Source of the DNA: Areca catechu | Lineage: Eukaryota > Streptophyta > Magnoliopsida > Arecales > Arecaceae | NCBI GenBank assembly: GCA_021397845.1 | Contig: CM038039.1 | Span: 182,006,526 to 182,070,525 of the forward strand | Reading direction: 5' to 3' | DNA length: 64,000 nucleotides | Part shown: positions 22,146 through 32,956 of the stretch, piece after piece | Numbering within the stretch: the first letter of the stretch is position 1 | How the letters are laid out: each line of letters opens with the position of its first letter | Made by a program: the position numbers and the translations under genes | Notes under the pieces: generated by a model | Database searches by the model: none | The model's input: the letters and a program-made list of their open reading frames with translations, nothing else | What the model was told of the DNA's origin: nothing

Positions 22146-23148
22146 ATGTTGACTGCTAAGGAACTTAGGACTCCTACACCCTCAGAGCCTCCTCAGGAAG
22201 TTAGACCTTTGTTAGAAGAATTTGAGGATGTTTTTCCCAAGGATCTGCCAGTCCACCTTCCACCTCTTAGGGATATCCAGCATTCCATAGATTTAATCCC
22301 AGGAGCTACTTTACCCAACTTGCCCCATTATAGGATGAATCCATCTGAACATAAGGAACTGCAAAAGCAGGTTGGAGAATTATTGAGGAAGGGGTTCATT
22401 AGAGAGAGTCTTAGCCCTTGTGCAGTCCCTGCACTACTGACCCCAAAGAAGGATGGCACGTGGAGGATGTGTGTTGATAGTCATGCCATCAACAAAATCA
22501 CAATCAAGTATAGGTTCCCCATCCCTAGACTAGATGACATGCTAGATATGATGGCCAGTGCAATGATTTTTTCCAAAATTGATCTCAAGAGCGGCTATCA
22601 TCAGGTTAGGATTAGACCAGAAATGAGTGGAAAATCGCTTTCAAAACTAAGGATGGTCTTTACGAATGGAATGTTATGCCTTTGGGTTGTCCAATGCCCC
22701 TAGTACTTTCATGAGGATTATGACCCAGGTGCTTAGAGCCTTCATAGGGAAGTTTGTAGTGGTGTATTTTGATGACATCCTGATCTATAGTAAGACCCCT
22801 GCAGACCACCTAGGCCACCTTAGACAAGTCTGCCAAGTTTTGAGGAATGATAGTCTCTACGGTAATCTCAAAAAGTGTGAATTCATGACCAGTAGAGTTA
22901 TCTTCCTTGGTTTCGTAGTAACCCCTGACGGCATGGCTGCCGATCCAGAGAAGATTAGGTCCATAGTAGAATGGCCAGAGCCGACCAGTGTACATGAAGT
23001 CAGAAGTTTCCACGGCTTGGCTACCTTCTATAGGCAATTCATCAAGGGGTTCAGTACTGTAGTTGCTCCTATCACAGACTGTATTAGGAAGGGAGAATTT
23101 CAGTAGACTAAAGCAGCCCATAAAGCCTTCCTAGATCTTAAGGATAGG
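22146..23148 (+). pseudogene. pol: RE6 reverse transcriptase, two frameshifts
   Basis: RT copies element RNA into cDNA. Present in order: LPPLRDIQHSIDL, the KDGTWRMCVDSHAINKIT palm segment, KIDLKSGYHQVRI with a catalytic Asp, then a break. A 1-base loss near 22620 and another near 22680 move the reading through three frames, after which GLSNAPSTFMRIM and the catalytic YFDD box (22765-22776) follow in the frame of 22666-23106. An in-frame TAG at 23104-23106 separates RT from RNase H. The protein cannot be made from this copy without those breaks. Confidence 0.9.
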
Positions 23149-23541
23149 ATGACCCAGGCACCCATTTTGAGGTTACCCGACTTTTCTAAAGTATTTGAGG
23201 TTGCCTGTGATGCTTCAGGAGTAGGTATAGGTGGAGTCCTAAGCCAAGAGAATCATCCCGTAGCATTCTTTAGTAAAAAACTTAATGATGCTAAGCTTAG
23301 GTATTCTACCTATGATAAAGAATTTTATGCGGTAGTGCAAGCTTTGCATTACTGGAGACATTATTTGCTACCGCAGGAATTTGTGCTATTTTCGGACCAT
23401 GAGGCTCTTAGATTCTTGAATTCCCAGAAGAAGCTTAACCCTAGGCATGCTAAGTGGGTAGAGTATATCCAGTCCTATACTTTTGTTTTGAAACATAAGG
23501 CTGAGAATGAAAATAAGGTAGCTGATGCCCTTAGTCGTTGA
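23149..23541 (+). CDS. pol: RE6 RNase H domain
   Basis: Open for 130 residues between the stops at 23104 and 23539; part of the Pol polyprotein, so the ATG at 23149 is not a real start. The gypsy-type RNase H motifs are in order: FEVACDASGVGIGGVLSQ (first Asp), DKEFYAVVQAL (Glu), VLFSDHEAL (Asp), and NKVADALSR (last Asp). All four catalytic acids appear intact. RE9 carries the homologous domain at 41500-41084. The TGA at 23539-23541 follows directly after DALSR. Confidence 0.9.
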   Translation: MTQAPILRLPDFSKVFEVACDASGVGIGGVLSQENHPVAFFSKKLNDAKLRYSTYDKEFYAVVQALHYWRHYLLPQEFVLFSDHEALRFLNSQKKLNPRHAKWVEYIQSYTFVLKHKAENENKVADALSR

Positions 23542-25203
23542 TCTTTGTTATTGAATTCTGTTAGGGCTGAAGTCGTAGGGTTTGAGCAGATCAAAGAGGA
23601 ATATGAGTCGTGTCCAGATTTTAAGACTGTGTACCAGGATCTAGCTCAAGGACCATCTAGTGATCATAAGGATTATACCCTTTTAGATGGCTTTTTGTTC
23701 TTTAAGAATAGGCTTTGCATCCCTAGAACTTCTCTTAGGGAATTTTTGATTTGGAAAATTCATGCTGGAGGTCTAGCTGGCCATTTCGAAAAAGACAAGA
23801 CCACCCTGGCTATTGAAGACCACTTTTTCTGGCCTAGCTTAAAAAGAGATGTAGCACACATTGTGGCTAGGTGTCGGACCTGCACTGTTGCCAAACAGCG
23901 AAAACAGAACATCGGCCTTTATACCCCACTCCCTGTCCCAGATCGTCCTTGGCAAGATGTGAGCATGGACTTTGTGTTAGGTTTTCCTAAGACCCAGAGG
24001 AGGCATGACTCTATCTGTGTTGTAGTCCACCGATTTTCTAAGATGGCCCATTTCTTGCCTTGTTCTCAAACATTTGATGCGTCTAAGGTAGCCACCCTGT
24101 TCTTTAATGAGATAGTTCGACTCCATGGCCTACCTAAGACAATTGTTTCAGATAGGGATGTCCGGTTCACCAGCTATTTCTGGAAAACCCTTTGGCATAA
24201 ATTAGGGACAAAACTTAAGTTTTCAACTGCCTATCATCCCCAAACTGATGGCCAAACCGAAGTAGTGAACCGTAGTTTAGGCAATCTGTTAAGATGTCTT
24301 GTTGGTGAAAACATTAGGAACTGGGATTTGTACTTACCTAGGGCTGAATTTGCATACAATGACTCGGTCAATAGGTCTACAGGTAAGAGTCCATTTGAAA
24401 TTGTGCATGGTTACAAACCTCACACACCTCTTGACCTAGCTCCTTTACCAGTCCACACACGAGTCTCAGAGTCTGCTGAAGTTTTTGCACAGCATATAAA
24501 AGACTTGCATAAAGAAATTCATGCCAAAATAAATTTAAGTAATGAAACTTATAAGAAGTTCGCTGATTCTCAAAGGCGAGTCAAAACTTTTGTTGAGGGA
24601 GACTATGTAATGATTAGGTTAAGGCCTGAACGGTTTCCTCCTGGAACCATTAGAAAGTTACATGCTAGAGGAGCTGGACCATTTAGAGTGGTGAAGAGAG
24701 TAGGATCCAATGCCTATGTGCTCGAGTTGCCTTCAGAACTAGGCATTAGCTCCACTTTCAACATTACAGACCTAGTAGAGTATAGAGAGCCAGTTGTGAT
24801 TCCCAGTGAGCCTTTTGAGCCTAATCCTGCTCTTGAGAGTGAACCCAACCCTGTGTGTCCACCAACAAACTGGCCTATGAGGAAAGAGCAGATTGAAAAG
24901 AACCTGGATGATCAGGTTATCTCTACTCGTAATCGAGGATACCAAAGATACCTGGTCCGCTGGCAAGGAAGGCCAGATTCTGATGACTCTTGCATCTCCC
25001 GAGAAGAATTACAAGAATTGAACCCGGACCTCTTGGAGAGATACCAGAGCCAGCTTGATCCATACTCGACAGGGTCGAGTTCCTCCCACCCGGGAGAATT
25101 GGTGCGGGCACCAGACTCAGAAGAAGACTTCAGGGCTCCATCTGGATCTCTGATTGACCTTGCCCGAAGAATTAGGGTTTTCTGGTTTTGTAATAAGGGT
25201 TGA
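23542..25203 (+). CDS. pol: RE6 integrase with C-terminal chromodomain
   Basis: Integrase joins the cDNA ends to the target with a 5-bp stagger. Counting residue 1 at 23545 (no true start; polyprotein), the HHCC zinc finger has His 73 and 80 and Cys 110 and 113. The catalytic triad is Asp 142 (SMDFV), Asp 203 (VSDRDVRF) and Glu 239 (GQTEVV), the D,D-35-E spacing. A GPY/F-like region (GAGPFRVVKRVGSNAYVLEL) is near 375-395 and a chromodomain (IEKNLDDQVI...YLVRWQGRPDSDDS) near 447-492; chromodomains steer integration to modified chromatin. The frame reads through the palindrome and PPT and ends inside the 3' LTR at 25203. Confidence 0.93.
   Translation, partial: SLLLNSVRAEVVGFEQIKEEYESCPDFKTVYQDLAQGPSSDHKDYTLLDGFLFFKNRLCIPRTSLREFLIWKIHAGGLAGHFEKDKTTLAIEDHFFWPSLKRDVAHIVARCRTCTVAKQRKQNIGLYTPLPVPDRPWQDVSMDFVLGFPKTQRRHDSICVVVHRFSKMAHFLPCSQTFDASKVATLFFNEIVRLHGLPKTIVSDRDVRFTSYFWKTLWHKLGTKLKFSTAYHPQTDGQTEVVNRSLGNLLRCLVGENIRNWDLYLPRAEFAYNDSVNRSTGKSPFEIVHGYKPHTPLDLAPLPVHTRVSESAEVFAQHIKDLHKEIHAKINLSNETYKKFADSQRRVKTFVEGDYVMIRLRPERFPPGTIRKLHARGAGPFRVVKRVGSNAYVLELPSELGISSTFNITDLVEYREPVVIPSEPFEPNPALESEPNPVCPPTNWPMRKEQIEKNLDDQVISTRNRGYQRYLVRWQGRPDSDDSCISREELQELNPDLLERYQSQLDPYSTGSSSSHPGELVRAPDSEEDFRAPSGSLIDLARRIRVFWFCNKG
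25065..25079 (+). other. Pre-PPT palindrome in RE6
   Basis: CTCGAC-AGG-GTCGAG, extendable by an A-T pair, 20 nt before the 3' LTR and inside the end of the pol frame. Confidence 0.75.
25088..25099 (+). other. RE6 polypurine tract
   Basis: ACCCGGGAGAAT runs up to the 3' LTR start at 25100. RE9 and RE11 have related but not identical sequence here (CCCGAGAAGAAT and CCCTAGGAGAAT). Confidence 0.65.
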
Positions 25204-26673
25204 CTTGGTCAACTCAATTTTAGTCTTGAGTCTGTATTTCCCAGCTATTTAAATTTTGTTGAGTCCTAGTAGTGGCCTAGGTCTTCTCCAGGTTGGTGAC
25301 ATCTTTTTCAAGTCAAGGTCCAGGGTGCCACATTTTCTCCCAGGCTCAAGTAAGTGGGCGCCACACTCCCAGCCACATGCCAGAATCCAAGGGCCGCCAC
25401 ATCTCCATCCAGTGTACTTTGGTCCCCACACCACAAGAAAGCAGGTCCCTTCTTTCATGCACCACTTAAGGAGAAATCAATTTAGGATCCTCAATCCAAG
25501 GAGGCGCCCAAAATATTTCCATAAGAGCCAAGCTATGAAAAGAAAGGAGCAAAGCTTGGGGAGCAAGACTAGGAGGCGCCCAAATATTTCCAAATAAAAC
25601 CAGGCATGGAAGGAAGAAAATTTTTCTTGAAGAGCAAGGCTAGGAGACGCCACCTACTTACCATTTGGAGCCACCAATCAACACTTATGGAAGCTCTTGG
25701 CCAGCCATATGAGAAGGATTTGATTCTACAAGCCTAATTTGAGGATCCATCCTATTAGTCCCACATGGGAAGATGTAAAACCCTGACCTCTTGTAAAGGC
25801 CTATAAAATAAATCCCTCTTGTAAGTTTTAAAGGACACTGATGAATGAATTCAATTTATGTGTGAGCAAACTTTGTGTTTCTCTCTTCCGCACTTGCATT
25901 CAGGTGTTGAGCTCCGTGAGGGAGTAAATCCGGGTTCCTTAGGAACCTTGAGGAGGTGTGAGATCTCCAACCCCAAAACCCTAGGTTAGCCACTTCACTT
26001 CCAAACCCTAGCCGCCCATCATCCTCTTCATTCCACCAAACCCTAGCCTACCCCATCTCTCACGGCCACTCTCTCCAAGTAAAGGCTGACCACCAGCATC
26101 CGGGTCCAGTTTCGGCTACTTCGAATACAGAGCAAATTCCAGAGGAAGTCAGATCAGCATCCAGGAGAATCAGAATTTTATCAACATCAACTTTCAAGTT
26201 CTTCTCTCTGGTAAATCCTTCCTTGAGTATCTGGTTCCATAACTTGTTCTTCTTCTTTCCGAGATCTTGAGTTCAGGAGAAACCAACTCTGCTAAAGGAC
26301 CAGTATTGGAGGATCCATTGCGAAGATATCCGAAATCCGGGGATCCAACAATCTGCTCAAGAGAGTCCTTCCACTAAACTCTGTGAAGATCACTGCCTGG
26401 TCTATACCCCTTCTCTTCTCTTTACTTCTGTCCTGTTGAAAGTTTAGAGCAAAATCCTAGGTCTGGGAGTTTCTTAACCCCCAGCGATCCTTTACTTCTG
26501 AACTACTCTGATAACCTAGTTTTTTTAAATTGTGCTTTTAATTATTACATAGTTTCTTTCAATTTAGTTTAACTTTCTTTTGAGTCAAAGCCAACTTCTA
26601 AAAGTGTAAAAAAAAAAAAAAAAAAAATCTTAATTCACTTCCTCATCGCATAGTCTTCTTTCGTTCTGCATCA
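25100..26673 (+). repeat. RE6 3' LTR
   Basis: 1574 bp, colinear with the 5' LTR; scattered substitutions and a few 1-base indels. It ends TTCTGCATCA before the TSD copy TATAT. Confidence 0.93.
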
Positions 26674-27636
26674 TATATAAACACTAAATAGAATATCAGG
26701 TCTACTGGCAGTTAAATAGAGTAAAGATCCGATCATACCTCTATATAATTTTTGATCAACACCTATGCCATTTTCATCTTTATCTAATTTGCTTGTAGGA
26801 CTCATGGGTGTTCCAACTTCTTTGCTTGATTCCATGCCAAACTTTTTGATAATTTCTTTAACATATTTGGCTTGATTGATTAGGATCCCTTCCTTCGATT
26901 GTTTGATTTGAAGTTCGATGAAGTAGCTTAGCTCACCTATTAGACTCATTTCAAATTCTTCCTATATTAACTTAGCAAAATCTTGACACAAGGATTTATC
27001 AGTAGATCCAAATATTATATCATCAACATAAATTTAAACAACCAAAATATCATTGTTTTTCTTTTGAATAAACAAAGTAGTATCAACACTACCTCTTACA
27101 AAATCATTTCCAAGCAAAAATTTGCTTAATCTATCATATCAGGCTCTAGGTACCTGTTTAAGACCATATAAAGCTTTATTCAACTTAAAAACATGATTTC
27201 AAAAAGTATGATCGATAAAATCAGGTGGTTGTTCTACAAAAACTTTTTTGGATAGAAAACCATTTAGAAAAGCACTCTTTGCATCCATTTGAAATAATTT
27301 AATGTTCATGAAACATGCATATGCCAAGAGTAATCTAATAGCTTCTAGCATAGCTAATGGTGCATAGGTCTCATCAAAATCTATTCATTCTTCTTGATTG
27401 TAACCTTGAGCTACCAGTCTAGCCTTATTCCTGATTACATTACCTTGTTCATCTAGCTTGTTTCTGTAAACCCATCTAGTACCTATAACAGGGTAGTCAA
27501 CTCGTCTTTCTATAAGTGTCCAAACATTATTTCTCCTAAATTGGTTTAACTCATCATGCATAGCTAACATCCAATTAGGATTGATTTCAGCTTTTTCTAT
27601 GGTATGTGGTTCTACATGAGATACAAAAGCAATCAT
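26674..27636 (-). pseudogene. pol: RE5 reverse transcriptase (5' part of RT gene)
   Basis: The minus strand shows NPNWMLAMHDELNQFRRN and VWTLIERR...GTRWVYRNKLDEQG (27636-27385), the palm with YVDD at 27030-27019, and 26949-26679 with SLIGELSYFIELQIKQ and RPDILFSVY, where RE6 begins. A stop (TAA, 27036-27034) lies one residue before YVDD, and others fall between 27385 and 26950. It is the copia RT of RE5, in fragments. The segment 27637-27815 is the poorly conserved hinge to integrase. Confidence 0.88.
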
Positions 27637-27815
27637 ATCATGTGCATCCCTATGTGAAGCTCTAGTTCTAACACCTTGTGATGGATCTCCTATAATAAGT
27701 TATTTGGGATGGAATGTACATACCTCCATTCTTTAGGTATATCCTCATGATTCTTACTTACCATGTCTTCTTGTGGTTCACTTGCTTGCTTATCTTTGAT
27801 AGTCATGTCCTTTAA

Positions 27816-28970
27816 TCAATGTTCAAGTGTACCTGCATCATCATCAGCATAATCTTCTTTTCTAGAAGATGTCATGTTAGTTTCATTGAAAATAACATAA
27901 ATTGATTCTTCTATAGTTAAAGTTCTTTTATTGAAAACATGATAGGCTTTACTATTTGTAGAGTAACCAAGGAAGATAGCCTCATCAGATTTAGCATCAA
28001 ACTTACCAAGGTTATCATTACCATTATTAAGTACAAAATATTTGCAACCAAAAATATGAAAATAATTAATGTTAGGCTTTCTATTGTTCCACAGTTCATA
28101 GAGGGTTTTTCTTATAATAGGTCTGATTAAAACTCTGTTCAAAATATTACAAGTGGTATTTACAGCTTCTGTCCAAAAGTATCTTGGAAGATTTCCTTCA
28201 CAAAGCATTGTTCTGGACATTTCTTCTAAGGTTCTATTCTTTCTCTCTATAACACCATTTTGTTGTGGTGTTCTAGGAGTGGAGAAGTTGTGATCAATAC
28301 CATGTTTTATGCAAAATTGATCAAAATATTGATTTTCGAATTCAGTACCGTGATCACTATGAATAAAAATAATAAAAAGATTTTTTAAGTTTGAAACTCT
28401 TTTGTAAAACTTTTTAAATACTTTAAAAGTTTCATCTTTGTGTGCAATAAATAAAATCCAAGTGTATCTTGAAAAATCATCTACAATCATAAGACCATAC
28501 TTCATACCACCTAGGCTTGTTGTCCTAGTGGGTCTGAATAGATCCATGTGAAGTAGCTATAAAGGTCTAGTAGTAGAAACAATATTCTTGGATTTAAAAC
28601 TCCCCCTCACTTGCTTTCCTAATTGGCATGCATCATAGATGTAATCAAAATCTACTTTAAACTTTGGCAAACCTTTAACTAAGTCTTTTAAAATAAGTTT
28701 TGTAATAGTATCCATACTAGCATATCCAAGTCATCTATGCCATAGTAGACTTGATTCCTTGCTCTTATCATTCACTGCCACAAGACTTGTATTACTTGAC
28801 ATAGCTAGATCATTAAGATCTACTACATATATATTCCCAAGTCTATGTCTAATGCACTTTATACTAGAGTCAAGAGGATCAACTACTATACAAATTGAAG
28901 ACTTGAAGAAAACATTAAAGCCAATATCACATAACTGACTGATACTTAACAGATTATGCTTTAATTTTTC
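27816..28970 (-). pseudogene. pol: RE5 integrase and pre-integrase
   Basis: The longest clean piece is 28547-27816 (243 residues): the first catalytic Asp in MDLFRPT, then VDDFSRYTWI, the second Asp in HSDHGTEFEN, the Glu in PQQNGVIERKNRTLEE, and the C-terminal FGCKYFVLNN and AIFLGYSTNSKAYHVFNKRT. The zinc-binding pre-integrase region (28970-28548) is upstream on the minus strand but carries stops, for example in the LWHR...LG motif. All three catalytic acids survive in the open piece. Confidence 0.88.
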
Positions 28971-29191
28971 TACTAGTAGTACATTCTCAATAAAGTAGGA
29001 GTAATTTTAATTTTATCAATACCAATTATCCTTCCTTTACGATTGTCACCAAAGGTTACCATGCCACCATCTTTTTGTTCTAGGGTAAAGAATTGATCTA
29101 TATCACCCGTCATACATCTTAAACAGCCACTATCAAGATACCATCTTTTCTTTGCTTTCAAGGCTGCAAGACATCCCTGCAAAATAATCAA
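28971..29191 (-). pseudogene. pol: RE5 aspartic protease remnant
   Basis: Minus strand WYLDSGCLRCMTGDIDQF: the copia protease motif with an intact DSG, followed by GGMVTFGDNRKGRIIGIDKI. The frame breaks after about 72 residues. It overlaps the gag zinc-knuckle stretch by a few bases in another frame, consistent with a frameshift at 29190. Confidence 0.85.
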
Positions 29192-30960
29192 ATAATAGAT
29201 TTAGGTACCCAAGCTCTCTTGGGTCCTTGCAAGTTAGTAGGATTGGTTCCTTTTGGAACCCAAATTTTATTGATTTTCTTTTTGCCATTATATTTCAAAT
29301 GACATTCAAATGATTTATGACCGATGCTATTGCATGCATAGCAAACAATTCTTGACTTTGAATAAGAAGCATGTGATGCAAACTTAGGTCCATATTGCTT
29401 TGATGTAATGAACTTGGGAGCATAAGAAGTGGATGCAGAAAACTTATTTGTATTTGTGTTTTCATTACCAATTCCAAACTTGTTACTAGAATCTCTTTGA
29501 TTTTTCAAAATCAATTTAAGTTTGTTAGAGATTAAAGTTAATTTTTAAACTATTGGTTTAAGCTTTTGAACTTCCTTTTGAAAGTCAGTATTTTTATTTT
29601 GTAAAATTTTATTCTTTTCAAGGAGTTCTTCCTTTTCAAATTGGATAGTTTTAAGTTTTTCATAAGTCATACTTAATTCTCTTTGTAAAATCTTGTTTCT
29701 TTCACCAACTTCATTTTTATCTTTTTCAAAAGCATCACAATTATTTTTTAAAACCTTCATTTTTAAACCAGTCTTTTTGTATTCAGTTAATAGTTCACAG
29801 AAAGCATTATGAAGCTCATCATAGGTAAAATCTAAATTTGGTTCAGAAGTCGTTACCTCATCCTTCAAACCCATATGGCAAATTTGAGCTGTCTTCATTA
29901 TATCTTCATCTTCTTCAGTTAATGTAGATTCATCACTGTCACTTCATGCCGCAAGCGATGCTTTCTTTTTCTTTCTCTTAAACAACTTTTTCTTAGCTTC
30001 TGGACAATCAGGGCGTATGTGTCCCGATTTCTTTCACTCATAACAAATTAGAATTTGATCTTTGTCCTTGTCCTTTTCTTTATCTTTTTCTCTTTCCTTT
30101 CTAAAGTCTCCTCTTCTAAGTTGCTTTCTCCATCTATTTGTTTTTTTTCAGCCCATAAATTTCTTGAACTTTCTCATTACTAGAGCATTTTCATCATTCT
30201 CCATATCATCATCATCAGATGTATCTGAATCTTCATCTTTATCCTCTTCAGTTGCTTTAAATGCAATAGCCTTTTTCTTCTTTGAGTCTTCTTCTATTTT
30301 TTGCTGCATGGCTAGCTCATGAGTGATTAATGACCCAACCAGCTTGTCTAATGGTAGTGTGTTTAAGTCCTTTACCTCTTGAATAGCTATAACCTTTGCT
30401 TCCCATTTCTCTGGCAAATATCTCAAAACATTTTGCACTAGGTCAGCACTAGTATAAGTTCTACCAAGACTTTTAAGACTATTTATAATGTCTATAAAGC
30501 ATAAAAACATAGCAAATATAGTTTCATTAGGCTCCATTTTGAATAACTCATAATTATGCACAAGAAGGTTAATCTTAGAAGTCTTTACTTGTGATGTGCC
30601 TTCGTGTGTGATTTTGAGTTTATCCCAAATTTTTTTAGCATAATTACACGTGAAAATTTTGTTAAATTCATTTGGATCCAAAGTATAATAAAGTAAATTC
30701 ATGGCCTTGGCATTTAACTCGATCTTTTTCATATCATTCTCGTCACATTCCTCTTTAGGTTTGGGAACCTCAACATCATTGATCCTGATAGTAGGTGTGT
30801 GAGGTCCTTTTTGAATTATCTTCCACAATTGAAAATCTACATCTTGAATGTATATCTTCATCCTAGCCTTCCAATATGTGTAGTTAATTCCAGTGAAAAA
30901 TGGAGGTCGATTGGTGGATTGGCCTTTGGCCAAAGAGGTGCTCATGGGATGTGCCATCAA
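29188..30960 (-). pseudogene. gag: RE5 gag (UBN2-type) with coiled coil and zinc knuckles
   Basis: Open from ATG 30960 to 30148 (270 residues): RPPFFTGINYTYWKARMKIYIQ, a gag N-terminus typical of Sireviruses, and the capsid region with TKWEAK-like and EVKDLN motifs. An acidic end EDKDEDSDTSDDDD follows. A first zinc knuckle near 30050-30010 has a stop in place of its second Cys. A coiled-coil stretch 29898-29545 rich in Lys, Glu and Leu comes next, then a second knuckle CYACNSIGHKSFEC at 29514-29188. The frame breaks at about 30148, 29900 and 29540. Gag starts only about 30 nt after the PBS, so the leader is very short. Confidence 0.88.
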
Positions 30961-30989
30961 TCTTTATTCTAAGAAATTTCAGAGACTCA

Positions 30990-31003
30990 GCTCTGATAAC
31001 ACT
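30990..31003 (-). other. RE5 primer-binding site
   Basis: Minus strand AGTGTTATCAGAGC, next to the 5' LTR end; one change (G to T) within the initiator-Met match. Confidence 0.78.
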
Positions 31004-32068
31004 TGTTGCCTAGGTGGCTTCCTAAGAGGGGGTGAATTGGGATATAAAACTTTTTTGCAAATATGTGCACTTTGAAAATCTTTTAGCGTTGGTGTTGTGA
31101 CAGATAATGCAATGCGTAAGCAAATAAATAAACAAATGAAGTCAATCAAACACAATCACAAACACAAGGAAATAGAGTGGTTCAGAGCAACCTGCTCCTA
31201 CGTCCACTACCCAAGCACCACTTGGGATTTCCACTATATCCCCCACCGGAATACAGTCAGATTATTTTAACAGGCTTACAATCCAAACCTTTACACTTTG
31301 GTTTTTAAACTGGGCTCACCAAAGAAACCCACACTTGGTTTTAACACAGGCTAACTAAGAACCAAACTCCCTTTGATTTTTAGAACCGGGCTCACCAAAG
31401 AAACCCAAACCTTAGGTTTTAATAGGCTCACTTAAAAACCTTCAACACTCACAAGACACAGCCCTTTGCTGCTCTTGGAGAGAAAGCAAGATATATCAAA
31501 TGAAAATAGCAACTTTACAACAAACCCAATTTGTTTGGTAGTTACTGATGAAGTTCAAATTGAAGCCTTGCTTTAGATACTCTTGAATACTCTTAAAGCT
31601 ACTTCTTGACTTCCTCAAATGTTGGATTCAATGAATGAAGATGATTTGAAGAGGCTTTGAATCTTTTCTTGAATGCTCACTTGAAGTTAGTTGGTGAAAG
31701 ACTTGAAATTCCCTTGAATGTTCTTTTTCTCATAATGAATAATCAATGGTTAATTGTTTAGTCCATCATAAATACTCCATTTTATAGTCTTCAAGCAAAA
31801 CTAGCAATTGTAGGGCCTAGGAAACCGAAATAGAGCTGTTGGAGGGTATTTTGAATTCAAAAATTTGATTCAGCAACTAGCCGTTAGAAAGCCAGAACCC
31901 ATCACTCGAGTCTGCTCGAGAACCTTGAGTTGGCTTGAAGTCGTAGACAGACCAAAAACAAACTCTGGATGAGTCAGCTGTTCTGGGTCAAGTCGGCTCG
32001 AAGTCTCAATCAGGAAAAACACAAACTCTGGATGAGTTTGATGCAGAACAAAAGCTCTGATACCAAAA

Positions 32069-32876
32069 TGATGCAGAACAGATATGTGGGATGCGGAAGC
32101 AAATTAAAATTAATGTATTTTTTTTTAAATATATTTTCAGAAGTCGGCTTTGACTCAAAGAAAAGATAAACTAATATTGAAAGAAACTAAGAAATGACAG
32201 AGAGCACAATTAAAAGGAGTGGATTATCAGAGTAACTCAAAAGTAGGATCGCTGGGGATTGAGAAACCCCAGATCTAGGGTTTGCTCTGAGTTTCAACGA
32301 AATAGATAAAGTGAGAAGGGAAGGTTCTTGTTACCTAGCAGTGATATCTCTCATTGCTTCAATTGGAGGACACTCTCGACCAGATTGTAGGATCCTTGGA
32401 GACGGGGTATCTTCACAATGGATCCTCGGATTGTAGTCCTATGGCAAGGTTGGCCTCCTTCTCGAACTCAGGATCTGGAAGAAGAAGAACAAATGAAGAA
32501 CCAGAAACTCAAAGAAAGACACTGACCTGAGGACTTAATGAAGATTGTTGGATGTAGAAGTTTCGGAGATCTTGATACTGATCTGACTCTCATTTGAACT
32601 GGCTCTATAGTTGAAACAGTTGATCTGAACCTGAATGCTGGTGACCGGCTTCGATGTGGAAGAGAGGGGCCGTGGGATGAAGATGGAAAATTAGGGTTTG
32701 GTGGTGGTGGAGTAGAGATGGGTGGACTAAGCTAGGGTTTTGGGGTTGGAGATCTCACACCTCCACAAGGTTCTTAGGGAACCCGGATTTACTCCCTCAC
32801 GGAGCTCAACACCTGAATACAAGTGCGGAAGAGAGAAACACAAAGTTGCTCACAAAGAAATTGATTTCATTCATCA
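32069..32876 (-). repeat. RE7 left arm: inverted R-U5 segment
   Basis: The reverse complement of this arm runs from TGATGAATGAA to CTGCATCA and aligns to 18634-19469 of RE6. Its breakpoint therefore falls at the expected RNA start, about 37 nt after the RE6 TATA box. Read on the plus strand it has the layout of minus-strand strong-stop DNA. It joins the internal part through CATCA, shared by the R start (TTCATCA inverted) and the LTR end. Confidence 0.8.
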
Positions 32877-32880
32877 TTTT

Positions 32881-32956
32881 TGGTATCAGAGCTTCCGTTC
32901 TGCATCATTTTTGGTATCAAAGCTTTCGTTCTGCATCATTCTTGGTATCAGAGCCC
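32881..32956 (+). other. RE7 triple primer-binding site
   Basis: Three PBS copies, TGGTATCAGAGC (32881-32892), TGGTATCAAAGC (32912-32923) and TGGTATCAGAGCCC (32943-32956), are spaced 31 nt apart. Between them lie short LTR-end copies (TTCTGCATCATT). The same LTR-end/PBS unit occurs once at each outer end of RE7 (32054-32065 inverted; 35695-35706). Confidence 0.85.

Larger units (their letters stand above)
17895..26673 (+). mobile_element. RE6: Ty3/gypsy chromodomain retrotransposon, nearly complete
   Basis: The LTRs (17895-19469 and 25100-26673) are about 97% alike by eye. The TSD is CATAT (17890-17894) and TATAT (26674-26678), one C-to-T difference. The order PBS, leader, gag, protease, RT, RNase H, integrase with C-terminal chromodomain, PPT is that of chromoviruses. 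It inserted into the RE5 RT gene: FSVY and CSRF, adjacent in copia RT, flank it. Two frameshifts in RT and in-frame stops at 22143, 23104 and 23539 make this copy defective, but it is the freshest element here with most of its pol. Confidence 0.95.

Noticed and set aside
27939..28130. Plus-strand frames within the RE5 and RE13 pol regions
   Set aside because: They are complements of clear integrase coding sequence.
30990..31003. PBS sequences as tRNA gene fragments
   Set aside because: Only 12-14 nt match the tRNA 3' end and each abuts an LTR; no cloverleaf can be drawn.
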